A DNA stretch of 64,000 nucleotides from Verrucomicrobiota bacterium (GCA_023399155.1 JAEWQP010000022.1:1-64000), one strand, 5' to 3'; counted from the first letter of the stretch, positions 1 to 9,292 are shown. Translations and numbers: made by a program. Notes: generated from the letters alone by a model not told the origin.

Positions 1-1236
1 AAGCTCGCGCCCGGCCGCGGGGCGGCCTCAAGACGCCAAGACGCCAAGGAAAGGCAGGGAAGGGTCGAGTTCCGACCTTTGCGCCTTTGCGTCTTGGCGC
101 GAGATATCTTCAGGGAGGTTTTCGGCCGAGCGTGAGGGTGCGGCATGCTCGCGCGGAGGATGTCTTTCGCGGCGTGCGGTGAGCGGACGGAGAGAAGCTC
201 GCGCCCGGCCGCGGGGCGGCCTCAAGACGCCAAGGCGCCAAGGGCGGGCAGGAGGATCCGGCGCGAATCACACATGGCGAATCAGATCGCACTCTTCGGC
301 CAAAGCGTTGTCTCTGGCGGTTGCCATGCATCCAAACGAGATCGGCAGAGTTGTCGTTGACGTGGCCGTTAACGTTCATCGAGCGCTTGGCCCTGGATTG
401 CTTGAATCCGTCTATGAGACGGTGCTGGCACACGAATTCCGAAAGCATGGGCTGGATGTTCGACGACAGGTGCCGATTCCGATTCGCTATGACGATCTCA
501 CGTTCGACGAAGGTTTTCGGGCTGATCTCATCCTGAACGATGAAGTCATCGTGGAGCTGAAATCGCTCCTGCAGCTTTCAGCTGCGCACAGAAAGCAGAT
601 CCAAACGTATTTGCGGCTTTCGGGGAAGAAACTGGGCTTCCTTCTCAACTTCGGAGAGGCGCTCATGCGCGACGGGATTGTTCGTGCAGTGAATGGTCTT
701 CCCGAAGACATCGAATAGCTCGCGCCCGGCCGCGGGGCGGCCTCAAGACGCCAAGACGCCGAGGAAAGGCAGGGAAGGGTCGAGTTCCGACCTTTGCGCC
801 TTTGCGTCTTGGCGCGAGATACCTTCAGGAAGGTTTTCGGCTGAAGCGGAGGGTGCGGCACGGTCTGCGGAGGAGGTCTGTCGCGGCGTGAGGTGAGCGG
901 ACGGAGAAAAGCTCGCGCCCGGCCGCGGGGCGGCCTCAAGACGCCAAGACGCCAAGGAAAGGCAGGGAAGGGTCGAGTTCCGACCTTTGTGCCTTTGCGT
1001 CTTGGCGCGAGATATCTTCAGGAAGGGTTGTGGCTGAAGGTGTGGGTGCCACACGCTCGACGGAGCATGCCTGTCGCGGCGTGAGGTGAGCGGACGGAGA
1101 GAAGCTCGCGCCCGGCCGCGGGGCGGCCTCAAGACGCGAAGACGCCAAGGAAAGGCAGGGAGGATCGGGCTCCCGAGCTTTGCGCCTTGGCGTCTTGGCG
1201 CGAGTTATCGTCAGGGAAAGTTGTTCTCAGGGGCGC
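1..1236. repeat. Tandem array of about 193-bp palindromic repeats
   Basis: Units begin with the same words (aagctcgcgcccggccgcgg) near 1, 195, 717, 909 and 1102, so the period is 192-194 bp apart from the interval that holds a gene. Each unit has a left arm of short repeats (cgccaagacgccaagg) and a right arm (gcgtcttggcgcgag) that is its near reverse complement, so each can fold into a hairpin. The units end with a shared ggtgagcggacgga tail. The unit starting at 195 keeps only its left half; the GxxExxY gene follows it, and the next unit starts inside that gene's stop codon. The last unit ends against the stop of the xylanase gene. The array was probably already open at the left edge of the window. 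Apart from the one gene, I see no other credible coding sequence here. Confidence 0.9.
326..718 (+). CDS. GxxExxY family protein (PD-(D/E)XK nuclease-like)
   Basis: 130-residue protein. The name-giving motif is visible as G24, E27 and Y30 in GLLESVY. D67 followed by E77-L-K79 matches the D...ExK core of the PD-(D/E)XK nuclease fold, and the C-terminal LGFLLNFG segment is typical of the family. The biochemical role of GxxExxY proteins is not established; nuclease activity is an inference from the motif. The ATG at 326 gives the usual family length; an upstream in-frame extension would translate repeat sequence and is rejected. The gene sits alone inside the repeat array, and its TAG stop overlaps the start of the next repeat unit. 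This suggests gene and repeats move or are maintained together. Codon use looks less GC-biased than the neighbours. Confidence 0.85.
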   Translation: MHPNEIGRVVVDVAVNVHRALGPGLLESVYETVLAHEFRKHGLDVRRQVPIPIRYDDLTFDEGFRADLILNDEVIVELKSLLQLSAAHRKQIQTYLRLSGKKLGFLLNFGEALMRDGIVRAVNGLPEDIE

Positions 1237-2502
1237 TCAGCGGGCTGGGAACTGCACGACGGCCGAGCGCTCGGCGCGGCTCAGGTCGACCGTGATTGTC
1301 TCGCGACCCAACTTGAGCCGGTGCGTGCCGAAGAATGCCGGGACCGAGGCGCGACCCGTGCCGTCGAGTTTAATCTTCGTGCGCGTCCACCACTCCTTGA
1401 ATACAAGGTCGCGATACGCCCGACCGGCCGGAGTGATCGACCAGTTGAGCCGATAGAGGGATGACTGTGGAATCCAGTTCGCCCCTTCCCAGAAACCCCA
1501 GGTCAGGATCCCGGTGACGGCGGGCTGGGCGAAGCAGATCCGGTAGTAGTCGACGATCGCGCGCGCCTTGGCCTTCTCCTCGGCGGGCGTGATCGGAAGA
1601 TCGCGATGGTTGTAGAACTTCGAGCGCTGTCCGGGAAAATTGAACTCCGTGACGCGGATCGGGAGGCCGAGCTTCGCGAGTTCGTCGAGGGCGCCTGCGA
1701 GCGCGACGGGATCAAAGGTGTCGCCGTGGAGATGCCCCTGCACGCCAATGCCCGCGACGGGAATGCCGTCGGCCAGCAGCTGCTTGATGTGCCTGATGTA
1801 ATCGTCGAGCCGGCGGCCAGTGAGGATGTCGTAGTCGTTCACCCAGAGCTTGGCCTCGGGATCGACCGCGAGCACCCAGTCGGCCATCTTGCGTGTGATG
1901 CCGGCGCCGAGACGATCGACGTAATAGTCGCCGTGGATCATCTCGTTGTTGAAATCGTACTCCACAAATCGCCCGCGGTAGCGGTGTGCGATGTCCTCGC
2001 CGCGGGCCTGCAGGGCGGCGCGCATCGCGTCATCGTCCATCGCCTGGAGCCAGGGCTGCACCCAATGGCGCGAGCCCCAGTAGATGTTGTGGCCGCGCAG
2101 CGGGATGCGGTTGGCATCGGTCCACGCGAGCATGGCGTCGACGGTGGCGTAGTTGACGACGCCCCGCTCGCGCTCCATGTCGAGCCACTTGAGTGCGTTC
2201 TCCGTGACGCCACTGTTGAAGTTTTCGAGGAACACCTTCCGGTAGCGCGCGGCGTCGGCCGCGGACATGCGTCCATCGAAGGCCTGGTTCGCCAGTGCGG
2301 CGCCGAACCAGAACTCGTGCCTGAGCTGCTCCACGCGCACGGTCGCGCCCGGCTTGCCCGTGATCGTGAGTGTACCCATGCGGTGCTGACGGATGGATGC
2401 GTCAAGGGCGGTGAGGTCGGAGGCGGCAGTGGCCGGCCGTTGGCCCAACATGAGCGCGGCGGCGATGAGGGCGGGGAGGGAGAACGAAAATCGCGGTTTC
2501 AT
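1237..2502 (-). CDS. Secreted endo-1,4-beta-xylanase, GH10 family
   Basis: 421 residues. Residues 1-27 form a Sec signal peptide (Lys-Arg start, hydrophobic core, ATAA cleavage region). The rest is a GH10 (beta/alpha)8 barrel: LRGHNIYWG around 135-143, acid/base E187 in FNNEM, GVQGHLHG at 253-260 and nucleophile E286 in VTEFN. GH10 enzymes cut internal beta-1,4 bonds of xylan with retention. The acid/base and nucleophile strands deviate from the commonest forms (WDVVNE and ITELD), so it belongs to a divergent branch and the substrate could be another beta-glycan. The ATG at 2502 is chosen because it opens the signal peptide; the upstream extension has no protein character. It lies 7 bp downstream of the PfkB kinase stop, so the two are probably co-transcribed. 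Confidence 0.88.
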   Translation of the reverse strand: MKPRFSFSLPALIAAALMLGQRPATAASDLTALDASIRQHRMGTLTITGKPGATVRVEQLRHEFWFGAALANQAFDGRMSAADAARYRKVFLENFNSGVTENALKWLDMERERGVVNYATVDAMLAWTDANRIPLRGHNIYWGSRHWVQPWLQAMDDDAMRAALQARGEDIAHRYRGRFVEYDFNNEMIHGDYYVDRLGAGITRKMADWVLAVDPEAKLWVNDYDILTGRRLDDYIRHIKQLLADGIPVAGIGVQGHLHGDTFDPVALAGALDELAKLGLPIRVTEFNFPGQRSKFYNHRDLPITPAEEKAKARAIVDYYRICFAQPAVTGILTWGFWEGANWIPQSSLYRLNWSITPAGRAYRDLVFKEWWTRTKIKLDGTGRASVPAFFGTHRLKLGRETITVDLSRAERSAVVQFPAR

Positions 2503-2509
2503 GAAAGGA

Positions 2510-3439
2510 TCAGGGGACGGCATGGCCGTGTTTGGTGAGCAGCGTGCGCACCGCCTCAGGTGTGGGTGGGTGCACGCAACCGGGGGCCGTCGTGCAGACA
2601 AGCGCCGCCACGGCGCTGGCGAAACGAACCGCTTGCTCGTCGGGCCAGCCGTGGAGCAGCCCGTAGATGAGGCCGCCGCGGAAACTGTCACCGGCTCCCG
2701 CGCTGTCGACCACCTCGACGTTGAATGCCGCCATCTCGCGCCACGTGGCGTACCCAGGGCGTGCATACCAGAGTGGGCGCGATCCCGACGTGAACACGAC
2801 GAGGCCGGGCGACTTCTCCCGGTAGCGCTCGAACAACCCGGCGCGTGCCTCCTCGGAGCGCGCGGCCTCGGGGTACTCGCGGGCGATCAGTTCGCCGGAG
2901 ATGATCATCACATCGGCGAGCGCGGTGAGCGGTGCGTCGTGGCGCGCATCGCAGGAAACGAGGAGGCGGCCGGCATCCTTCGCGGCGCGGGCGACGGCCA
3001 GCGTGGTTTCGCCGAAGGCGGGGTCGACCGAGACGATGCTCGCCGCACGGATCTTCGCCACATCGGGCGGATCCCATTGCGGCGTGGTGAAGAGGAGATC
3101 GATGTAGCGGCCGAGAACCGTGCGGGTGTGTCCGTCGGACACCACGACCTCGTTCACGCCGGCGTAACCGGGCTTCACGACGAGTCCCGACACATCGATG
3201 CCGCGCGAGTGCAGGAACGCGAGCGTGCGCCGACAGGCGGGGGTGTCGCCGATCCAGTTGCCTTCCAGCGCCACGTGGACTCCGAGGCGCGCGAGCACGA
3301 GGGCGGTGCCGGTCGCCTCGCCAGCGTGGTTCTCCAGCGTCTCGGCCACCTCCGCATAGCCGTCCGGCTGCGGGTAGGGCATTCTCAAGCGCAGGATCAC
3401 GCCGGTGCTGACGTGGCCGAAGCAATAGACGGTGGACAC
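2510..3439 (-). CDS. PfkB/ribokinase family sugar kinase
   Basis: 309 residues, normal for the family. The C-terminal signature VVDSAGAGDSFRGG carries the anion hole and catalytic base D251 in GAGD (248-251). The N-terminus (CFGHVSTGVILRL) and the HAGEATGTAL segment around 38-47 fit the substrate-binding half of the fold. It should transfer phosphate from ATP to a free sugar or nucleoside in the cytoplasm; the substrate cannot be read from sequence. The start is a GTG at 3439, the first codon before the conserved first strand; a later ATG would delete that strand. Position between a GH94 phosphorylase and a GH10 xylanase, all on one strand, suggests it activates a sugar released by these enzymes, which is inference. 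Confidence 0.82.
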   Translation of the reverse strand: MSTVYCFGHVSTGVILRLRMPYPQPDGYAEVAETLENHAGEATGTALVLARLGVHVALEGNWIGDTPACRRTLAFLHSRGIDVSGLVVKPGYAGVNEVVVSDGHTRTVLGRYIDLLFTTPQWDPPDVAKIRAASIVSVDPAFGETTLAVARAAKDAGRLLVSCDARHDAPLTALADVMIISGELIAREYPEAARSEEARAGLFERYREKSPGLVVFTSGSRPLWYARPGYATWREMAAFNVEVVDSAGAGDSFRGGLIYGLLHGWPDEQAVRFASAVAALVCTTAPGCVHPPTPEAVRTLLTKHGHAVP

Positions 3440-3658
3440 GGCTGGGTGGGGACTCCCGGACAATGACAAAGCGACCTCGCGCGCGAAAGGCCATAGCCCT
3501 CGTGTGATGGTCCCACGGTGGACTGGTGCGCAGATCGGTTGACGGGTCGGGCGACGCGGATTCCCGCAAACAGGCGTCAACCTGACGGCGCGCAGCAAGT
3601 TGATCGAAGGTTCCAAAATCGCGCGCGCGCAACCGCCGCGAGAGCCCGGGGGCGGGCG

Positions 3659-3719
3659 CGGCGCGCTCGGTTCCGAGGCCGCGCCTGCGGTCGACAAGAC
3701 CGGACGCGCCGCGAACCGG
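3659..3719. repeat. Dispersed repeat, copy 1 (in a 400-bp intergenic region)
   Basis: The 3440-3839 interval between the PfkB kinase and GH94 genes has no credible gene. Within it, about 60 bp starting cggcgcgctcggttccgagg and running to a gaaccgg word match a second copy at 41571-41630 with scattered differences. Nothing else in the interval stands out. Function is unknown. Confidence 0.6.
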
Positions 3720-3839
3720 ACGAAGAGCGCCCTGCCTTCGAAGTTATCTTCGCGAGTGCATGACAGGCTCCAGTACGCACGGAGGGCTGCCGGCGAACCG
3801 GCGACCCTCGAGGGAGTCTGTCCCGCGCGGCGGTCCGGG

Positions 3840-6233
3840 CTACCCGAGGATCGCCACGATCTTCGTGCCTTCCTTGAGGAGGGGCGTCGGCGCAAGATTC
3901 CCCAGGAGGGGTTCGCCGTCGATCGTGAGCGAGCGCACGCCGCGCGAGAGTCCGGAGGGATTCTCCACCGTGATGTGGATCGTTTTTCCGCGGAACGTGC
4001 GCGTGGCGGTAAAGCCGGGCCACGCTTTGGGAATGCAGGGATCGATGCGCAGACCCTCGAGTTCGGGGCGGATGCCGAGGATGTAATTGGTCGCGGTGTA
4101 ATGCGACCACGACGCCGTGCCGGAGAGCCACGGCACGCGCGAGGCGCCGTACTTCTTCGAGGCGGGGGCGTGCGTGCTCTGGCAATGCACGTAGGGCTCG
4201 ATCTCGCGAATCTCAGCCTGCTCGTTCTGGGCCGCCGGCATGAACGCCCGGTAGTACTCGTAGGCGGCATCGCCGTTGCCGCGGGCGATCTCGGCGAGCA
4301 CGATCCAGCTCTGCGTGTGCGAGAAGATGCCGCCGTTCTCCTTGTTGCCCGGATTGAACAGCACCGCGCGCATCACCTTTACAGGAGTCTGCGCGAAGGG
4401 CGGATTGCAGAGCGCCACGCCGTACTCGGAGGCAAGGTGCTTCCGCACGGAGGCAAGGGCCTTGTCGGCCTGCTCGGGCGTGGCGGCGCCGGAGAGGACC
4501 GCCCAGCACTGCGTATTCAGGTAAACCTTACCCTCTTTCGCCCGCTTCGTGCCAAAGACCGTGCCGTCCTCGCTGATGGCCCAGATGAACCAGTTGCCGT
4601 CCCAGCAGACGCGCGCGATCTTTTTGTCGAGTTTGCCGAGCTCGCTGAGGGCCCACCGGCGCTCCTTCGGACGCCCGAGCTTTTCGGCAATGTCGGCGTA
4701 GGTCTGCAGGCCAAGGCGGACCTGGAATGTGACGAACACGCTCTCGCCCATGTAGCCGAGCTTCAGGCAGTCGTTCCAGTCGGCGAGCAGCCCGCAGGGC
4801 AGCCCGTTGCGGCCCGTGCGCCCGAGATTGAACTCGAGGGCGCGGCGGAGATGGCCGAAGACCGGGGCCTTGCCCTTGTCGGCGTAGGGGACGACGAGGT
4901 CATAGAAACCGATGTCCCCGGTTTCGGCGACATAGGCGGGCACCGAGTTGAAGAACCAGAGGCAGTCGTCGGAGCGGTAGTGGTGGGGTGGAGTCGGCTT
5001 CATCTTCCCCGGCGCGTGCGACCACGGCCGCACCTCGGGCTGCGCGCCGCCAGTCGAGTCCTGGGCGGAGAGCATCAGGATCATGCGCTCGCGCACCAAC
5101 TCGGGGATCATGCCCGTGACGCCGAGGAAGTCCTGCACTGTGTCGCGGAAACCGAAGCCGTCGCGCTGGTCGCCGGTGTAGACGAGCGAGCACGACCGCG
5201 ACCACTCAAAGGTCATGAGCGCGTTGTAGGCGCCCCAGACGTTGGTCATGTGATCGAAGTCGGCGTCGGGCGTCTTCACCTGCATGGTGTCGAGCAGCCC
5301 GTGCCAGTGGGCCTTGAGCGCGGCGAGTTCGCGCCTGCAGGCGGCGACAGTGCCGAACTTCGTGCGCGTCTTTCGAGCCACGGGCTCGCGGCCGATGCCG
5401 AGCAGCACGATCACGTCGGCCGAGGCGCCGGGCGCCAGCTCGAGGTCGCTCTGGATCGCGCCGCAGCCGTTGTCGGAAAAGTGTTCGTTGTTCCCGCAGG
5501 CGCCGCGCTCGACCACCTCGGGGCGGTCGTAGCTGCGATAGACCCCGAGGAACTTCTCGCGCTCGCATTCGAAGCCCGCGATCGTGCCGCCGACCTGGGT
5601 CATCCACCACCAGCGCGACTGGTCGTTGTTGGCGAAATTCGCGGAATCCTCCGGCAGTCGGCGGCAGGACGAGGCGAGGATCACCCCGTCCTTCCAGACT
5701 GCGTCGGAGATGTACTGCGTGTACTGGAGGTTGAACGTGTCCTGGACGAGATTCCATTCCGTGGTGAACTCGCAGAACGAGAACACGCTGAGGCGGCGCT
5801 TCGCGGCGCCGGTGTTCGTGACCTTGAGGTGCCAGTATTCAAAATCCTGGTTCAGCGGCACGAAGTAGGTCGCCTCGGTGGCGATGCCGGCGTACTCGCT
5901 CGCGATCACCGCGTAGCCCGGGCCGAAACGGGTGGTGGTCGAGTACTTGTCGAGGGGCTTGCCGACGGGCTGCCAGGCGGCCGACCAGAAGTCGGCGGAC
6001 TCGTTGTCGCGCACGTAGAACTGCCGGCCCGGCATGTCCATGGGCACGGCGTTGTAGCGGTGGCGCAGAAAGCGCCCGGAGGCGGGCGAGCGGGTGAAGG
6101 AGTAGCCGCCGGCGTTGTTCGTGATGATCGCTCCATACCGGCGCGAGCCGAGGTAGTTGGACCATGCCCGGGGGGTGTCGGGGCGGGTGATCACGTATTC
6201 GCGGGCCTGGTCGTCGAAGGTGCCGAAGTTCAT
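3840..6233 (-). CDS. GH94 disaccharide phosphorylase (chitobiose-phosphorylase-like)
   Basis: 797 residues, the usual length of GH94. The N-terminal beta-sandwich opens with a REYVITRPDTP motif and an NNAGGYSF segment. The (alpha/alpha)6 barrel carries DWND at 485-488, where the general-acid aspartate of GH94 lies, and a GGIFSHTQSW segment near 634-643 in the phosphate-binding region. GH94 enzymes split beta-glucosides or beta-GlcNAc disaccharides with phosphate to a sugar 1-phosphate and a free sugar, in the cytoplasm; no signal peptide is seen. Overall it resembles N,N'-diacetylchitobiose phosphorylases more than cellobiose phosphorylases, but the substrate is uncertain. It is a close paralogue of the gene at 62063. 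The ATG at 6233 precedes the conserved FGTFDD start. Confidence 0.88.
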   Translation of the reverse strand: MNFGTFDDQAREYVITRPDTPRAWSNYLGSRRYGAIITNNAGGYSFTRSPASGRFLRHRYNAVPMDMPGRQFYVRDNESADFWSAAWQPVGKPLDKYSTTTRFGPGYAVIASEYAGIATEATYFVPLNQDFEYWHLKVTNTGAAKRRLSVFSFCEFTTEWNLVQDTFNLQYTQYISDAVWKDGVILASSCRRLPEDSANFANNDQSRWWWMTQVGGTIAGFECEREKFLGVYRSYDRPEVVERGACGNNEHFSDNGCGAIQSDLELAPGASADVIVLLGIGREPVARKTRTKFGTVAACRRELAALKAHWHGLLDTMQVKTPDADFDHMTNVWGAYNALMTFEWSRSCSLVYTGDQRDGFGFRDTVQDFLGVTGMIPELVRERMILMLSAQDSTGGAQPEVRPWSHAPGKMKPTPPHHYRSDDCLWFFNSVPAYVAETGDIGFYDLVVPYADKGKAPVFGHLRRALEFNLGRTGRNGLPCGLLADWNDCLKLGYMGESVFVTFQVRLGLQTYADIAEKLGRPKERRWALSELGKLDKKIARVCWDGNWFIWAISEDGTVFGTKRAKEGKVYLNTQCWAVLSGAATPEQADKALASVRKHLASEYGVALCNPPFAQTPVKVMRAVLFNPGNKENGGIFSHTQSWIVLAEIARGNGDAAYEYYRAFMPAAQNEQAEIREIEPYVHCQSTHAPASKKYGASRVPWLSGTASWSHYTATNYILGIRPELEGLRIDPCIPKAWPGFTATRTFRGKTIHITVENPSGLSRGVRSLTIDGEPLLGNLAPTPLLKEGTKIVAILG

Positions 6234-6392
6234 GCGAAGGGCGGTGAGGCGGAGGTGAATCGGGGAGGAGGGAGCGGCGATCTTGGGGACCCGGGCAGGA
6301 GGCATCAAGGGCGAGCCGTGGAGGCGCGGGGCATTTCCGTTGAGTTTCTTTGCTCGCCACCGTGGCCGGTGCCGGAAGCGTCGGCGGGACCC

Positions 6393-6431
6393 GAAAAGCA
6401 GGGCGCCCGCGTCGGAGGAGACGCGGGCGCC
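6393..6431 (-). terminator. Rho-independent terminator after the SYLF gene
   Basis: Perfect 12-bp stem (6402-6413 with 6420-6431) and a 6-nt loop. Read on the minus strand it is followed by a short T-rich run (tgcttttc). It lies about 30 bp past the SYLF stop and upstream of the GH94 gene, so it probably separates the two transcripts. Confidence 0.75.
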
Positions 6432-6462
6432 GGAACTGGAAAAGCGTGGGTCGGACGCGCGG

Positions 6463-7179
6463 CTACTGGCTCGCGCCCTGTTCGGCGGACAACACGCGGT
6501 TGCGGATGCCCACAGCTTCGGGCGGCACCGGGAAGGCGTTGCTGATCGCGATCTCGGGCGTGGCGAAGGGCGTGCGGTAGAGTTCGCGGTTGGCCTTGTC
6601 GAAGGGTTTGATCCAGCCGGTCTTCAGGGTGGCTCCGGCGTAGGCGCCGCCCAGGGACGTGTAGATGCGCACGGGCGCCTTCATGAGGTCGGAATTGTCG
6701 CGCTCGGCGCTCCTGGGCCCGGCGACGGCACCCGCGGCGGCGCCGAGGTCGAACCGCCCGGTGTAGGCGCGGCGGACGGCCTCGTCGGAGTTGAGCAGCA
6801 CCACCGAGTTCACCTCGCTCACCCCGGCCTGCAGGCCGAAGGTGACGCCACCCGGATCGAGAAACACCGGTGCGCCCCACTGATTGTTGTTCTGCGGCAC
6901 GCGGCAGATGAGGACGGCTGATCCGCCCTGGCCGCCGACGATCAGGCCGGCGCGGACCTGGCGCATGATGATGATGCCCTTCGCCTCCTGCAGCTCCTGG
7001 GCGGGAATGGCGGTGTCGGGTTTGTTCATGATCACTTCGAACGCATACTCGCAGGCGAGCAGCTTTTCAGCGAGTTGATCGCGGAAGGTCTTCTTCTGAT
7101 CCGCGGCGGAGAGGCCGGCGCACGAGAAGGCCACGAGGGCGGCGATCGAGGCAAAGCGAAGCAACTTAGGATGCATCAT
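6463..7179 (-). CDS. Exported SYLF/Ysc84-domain lipid-binding protein
   Basis: 238 residues. A signal peptide covers about residues 1-26 (LRFASIAALVAFSCAGLSAA). The rest matches the bacterial SYLF (Ysc84) domain: an ELQEAKGIIIM segment, a glycine-rich GGQGGSAVLICR stretch, the GVTFGLQAGVSEVN core and an SLGGAYAGATLKTGW tail. SYLF domains bind phosphoinositides in eukaryotes; in bacteria they are periplasmic or surface proteins of poorly known role. Two ATGs lie back to back (7179 and 7176). The gene is monocistronic by the look of the terminator that follows it. Confidence 0.85.
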   Translation of the reverse strand: MMHPKLLRFASIAALVAFSCAGLSAADQKKTFRDQLAEKLLACEYAFEVIMNKPDTAIPAQELQEAKGIIIMRQVRAGLIVGGQGGSAVLICRVPQNNNQWGAPVFLDPGGVTFGLQAGVSEVNSVVLLNSDEAVRRAYTGRFDLGAAAGAVAGPRSAERDNSDLMKAPVRIYTSLGGAYAGATLKTGWIKPFDKANRELYRTPFATPEIAISNAFPVPPEAVGIRNRVLSAEQGASQ

Positions 7180-7376
7180 GAGTGAGTTCCACCGCGCAAC
7201 CGACCTGATTTTCCTCGAAAAAGCAACGTGGAAGGCCGGGTGCCGCGCCGGAGGCCGGGTGGGTGGACGATTGGGACCCGTCACTGATGCCGGCGGTTCC
7301 GCAAACCGTGGGTGGCGGGAGGTTGAATACGCCGCGGTCGCGATGCTCCGCCGCGGCGGAGCGGGCGGCTGTGGGT

Positions 7377-8480
7377 TCAGGGCTGCTCCGCCCCGGTGAA
7401 CTCCTCCAGCCGCTCGGTTTGCGATTGCGGGAAGATCCGGTGAAGCCGGTGGCAGGTGTAGAAAAAGACCGCGCCGCCGCCCAGCAGGTAAAGATGGTAG
7501 GTGAAGAACCGCCACACCACCACCACCACGCCGATCAACCCGCCGCTGACGAAGCCGGGCAGGATCAGCGCTGAGAGCAGCTCGACCGAGCCCCCTCCCC
7601 CGGGCGCGACCACAAGCAGCGAGAGGGCGAAAAGGACGCCCTGCACGAGGAAGAGCGGCAGCGGATTCACCGGCACGTTGAGTGACAGGAGAATCACGGG
7701 AAGGATCATGTAGCGGCAGCACCACTGCACCGAGGCGAGCCCGAGGTTGAGCAGGAGCGCGCTCTTGCGCTCGCGCCAAAGAAACGCAAGCGAGCCGCCG
7801 ATGCGCCGGAAGCTCCGTCGCACCGCGGTGCGCAGGTGCCGGTGCCGCGCCACCAGACGCTTCTTCCGGCCAAACGCAGTCGCGCCAAGCACGCGTGCCA
7901 CCGTCCGGTGAAACGCGTCCGAGCGAAGCATCAGCACGATCCCGGCAGCGATGACGATGAACACCGCCAACGCGCCGATCGCGTCGGCCTCGGTCGGATC
8001 GTGCAACACCGCCCGCAGCAGGCCCTGGTGCAGCAGCAGGTAGACCGCGAAGGGGGCGAGCAGGGCGAAAAAAACCACATCGACCGCCGCGTCGGTGGCG
8101 AGGAGCGAGCCCGACGTCACAAGCGGCAGGCCCGCCTGCCGGAGGAGGGTGAGGCGTATCACCGTTCCCCCGACACCTGCGGGCGTGGCAGCGATGCCGA
8201 ACTCGCTCGAGAGCGAGACGGCGATCGCCTGGCGGTACTTCAGCGCGTGACCCATGGCGCGGCACATCAGCCACACGCGCGCGCCGTTGCAGGCCCAGGC
8301 GGTGAAGACCATGCCGAAGAGAAGGGGCAGGTAGGCGGGCGAGAAATCGCGCAGGTGATCCCAGGTGTCGTCGCCCGTCGTGAAGACCAGCACGAGGACC
8401 GTCGCGACGGCGCCCAGCGCGACGCCCTGTAGCACGTAGCGCAGGAGGCGGCCCTGATTGAGGGAGGGACCGCGCTTCAT
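7377..8480 (-). CDS. LPG-synthase-type integral membrane protein (UPF0104/YbhN-like)
   Basis: 367 residues with about eight hydrophobic segments in the pattern of the lysylphosphatidylglycerol-synthetase membrane domain: a GIAATPAGVGGTVIRL loop after segment 2-3, an APGGGGSVELL loop before the last segments and a basic cytoplasmic end. In MprF this domain flips lipids; stand-alone members accompany glycosyltransferases, as in archaeal AglD. It overlaps the deacetylase gene by 4 bp (ATGA), so translation is coupled. Being last in an operon with a GT4, a GNAT and a deacetylase suggests it moves or completes a modified glycolipid; that is inference. The ATG at 8480 is the first Met at the overlap. 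Confidence 0.82.
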   Translation of the reverse strand: MKRGPSLNQGRLLRYVLQGVALGAVATVLVLVFTTGDDTWDHLRDFSPAYLPLLFGMVFTAWACNGARVWLMCRAMGHALKYRQAIAVSLSSEFGIAATPAGVGGTVIRLTLLRQAGLPLVTSGSLLATDAAVDVVFFALLAPFAVYLLLHQGLLRAVLHDPTEADAIGALAVFIVIAAGIVLMLRSDAFHRTVARVLGATAFGRKKRLVARHRHLRTAVRRSFRRIGGSLAFLWRERKSALLLNLGLASVQWCCRYMILPVILLSLNVPVNPLPLFLVQGVLFALSLLVVAPGGGGSVELLSALILPGFVSGGLIGVVVVVWRFFTYHLYLLGGGAVFFYTCHRLHRIFPQSQTERLEEFTGAEQP

Positions 8481-9292
8481 GCAACCGCCCGCGGCACCAC
8501 CGGCGCCAGCGTGGCTCCTCCCGGAACGAGGTCGCGGTAGGTGACCGGCACCCGGCCGTCGTCGAGCGCCGCGCGCACGCGCGCCCAGAGCGAGGCCTCG
8601 ATGGCCGCGTGCTGGAAGTCGCACGGGTGCGTCGCGATCCGCAGGATCGGCGCCCCGGCGTTGACCCACGCCCAGAAGCGCACCCAGACTCTGGATACGC
8701 CGCGGCGCCAGGAGCTCCGGCACGAATACACCAGCGTCGGGGCACGCAGGCGGCGATCGAGCTGGAGCAGGTCGACCGCCCCGAAGCTCGTCGTGTAGTG
8801 GAGCCCGGCGGCGACCAGTTCGGCGCGCCCTGCCTCGCTCAGCAGCCATGCCGGCGGCGTGAACCCGACCACCGGCAGCTCGGCCTCCCCGGCCACGATG
8901 TGGAGCCCCCGTTCGATGCGATCGCGCGCGGTGTCCGAGTCGATCTGGTAATACTCGCCCTCGCCGGCGGTGTAGTGCCGGCCGACCATGCGGTTGACCG
9001 CACCGCCTGTCACAGTCTCCGCGCGGTGGTAGAAACCGTGCATGCAGATGTCGTGGCCGGCTTCCGCCAGTTCGCCCAGCCAGGCGACGAACCCGGGATC
9101 CTCCGTGATCGGCGGGCCTCCATGCCAGCGCGGTACGACCAGAAGGGAGGCACGCTCGATCCCGAGCCGCTGGAGACCGTCAAGGAAGTGGCTGCAGGCT
9201 GCGCGCGAACCAGGATGCAGGTCGTGGAACGACACGACCAGCCGGCGCGGGGCATCAACGCTCGCCGAAGTCCTTGAAGAGGGTCGTGACAT
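8477..9292 (-). CDS. Polysaccharide deacetylase-like protein (DUF2334 type)
   Basis: 271 residues with no signal peptide. SFHDLHPG near residue 22 supplies the family's first Asp/His motif and HGFYHR near 85-90 the metal-binding H...H pair; GFTPPAWLLSE and a late THPCDF are further family markers. Such NodB-fold enzymes remove acyl groups from amino sugars using a divalent metal; the substrate here is unknown. The start at 9292 overlaps the end of the GNAT gene by 38 bp, and no later start preserves the first strand. The tight overlap on both sides ties the enzyme to the surrounding lipid or glycolipid operon. Confidence 0.8.
   Translation of the reverse strand: MSRPSSRTSASVDAPRRLVVSFHDLHPGSRAACSHFLDGLQRLGIERASLLVVPRWHGGPPITEDPGFVAWLGELAEAGHDICMHGFYHRAETVTGGAVNRMVGRHYTAGEGEYYQIDSDTARDRIERGLHIVAGEAELPVVGFTPPAWLLSEAGRAELVAAGLHYTTSFGAVDLLQLDRRLRAPTLVYSCRSSWRRGVSRVWVRFWAWVNAGAPILRIATHPCDFQHAAIEASLWARVRAALDDGRVPVTYRDLVPGGATLAPVVPRAVA

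Noticed and set aside
1..1236. CRISPR array
   Set aside because: The units are nearly identical over their whole 193 bp, with no alternation of short repeats and unique spacers, and no cas genes are near.
3600..6545. 981-codon open frame opposite the GH94 gene
   Set aside because: Same cause: antisense shadow of a gene with clear GH94 motifs. Composition is Arg/Ala/Val-rich and no domain is seen.
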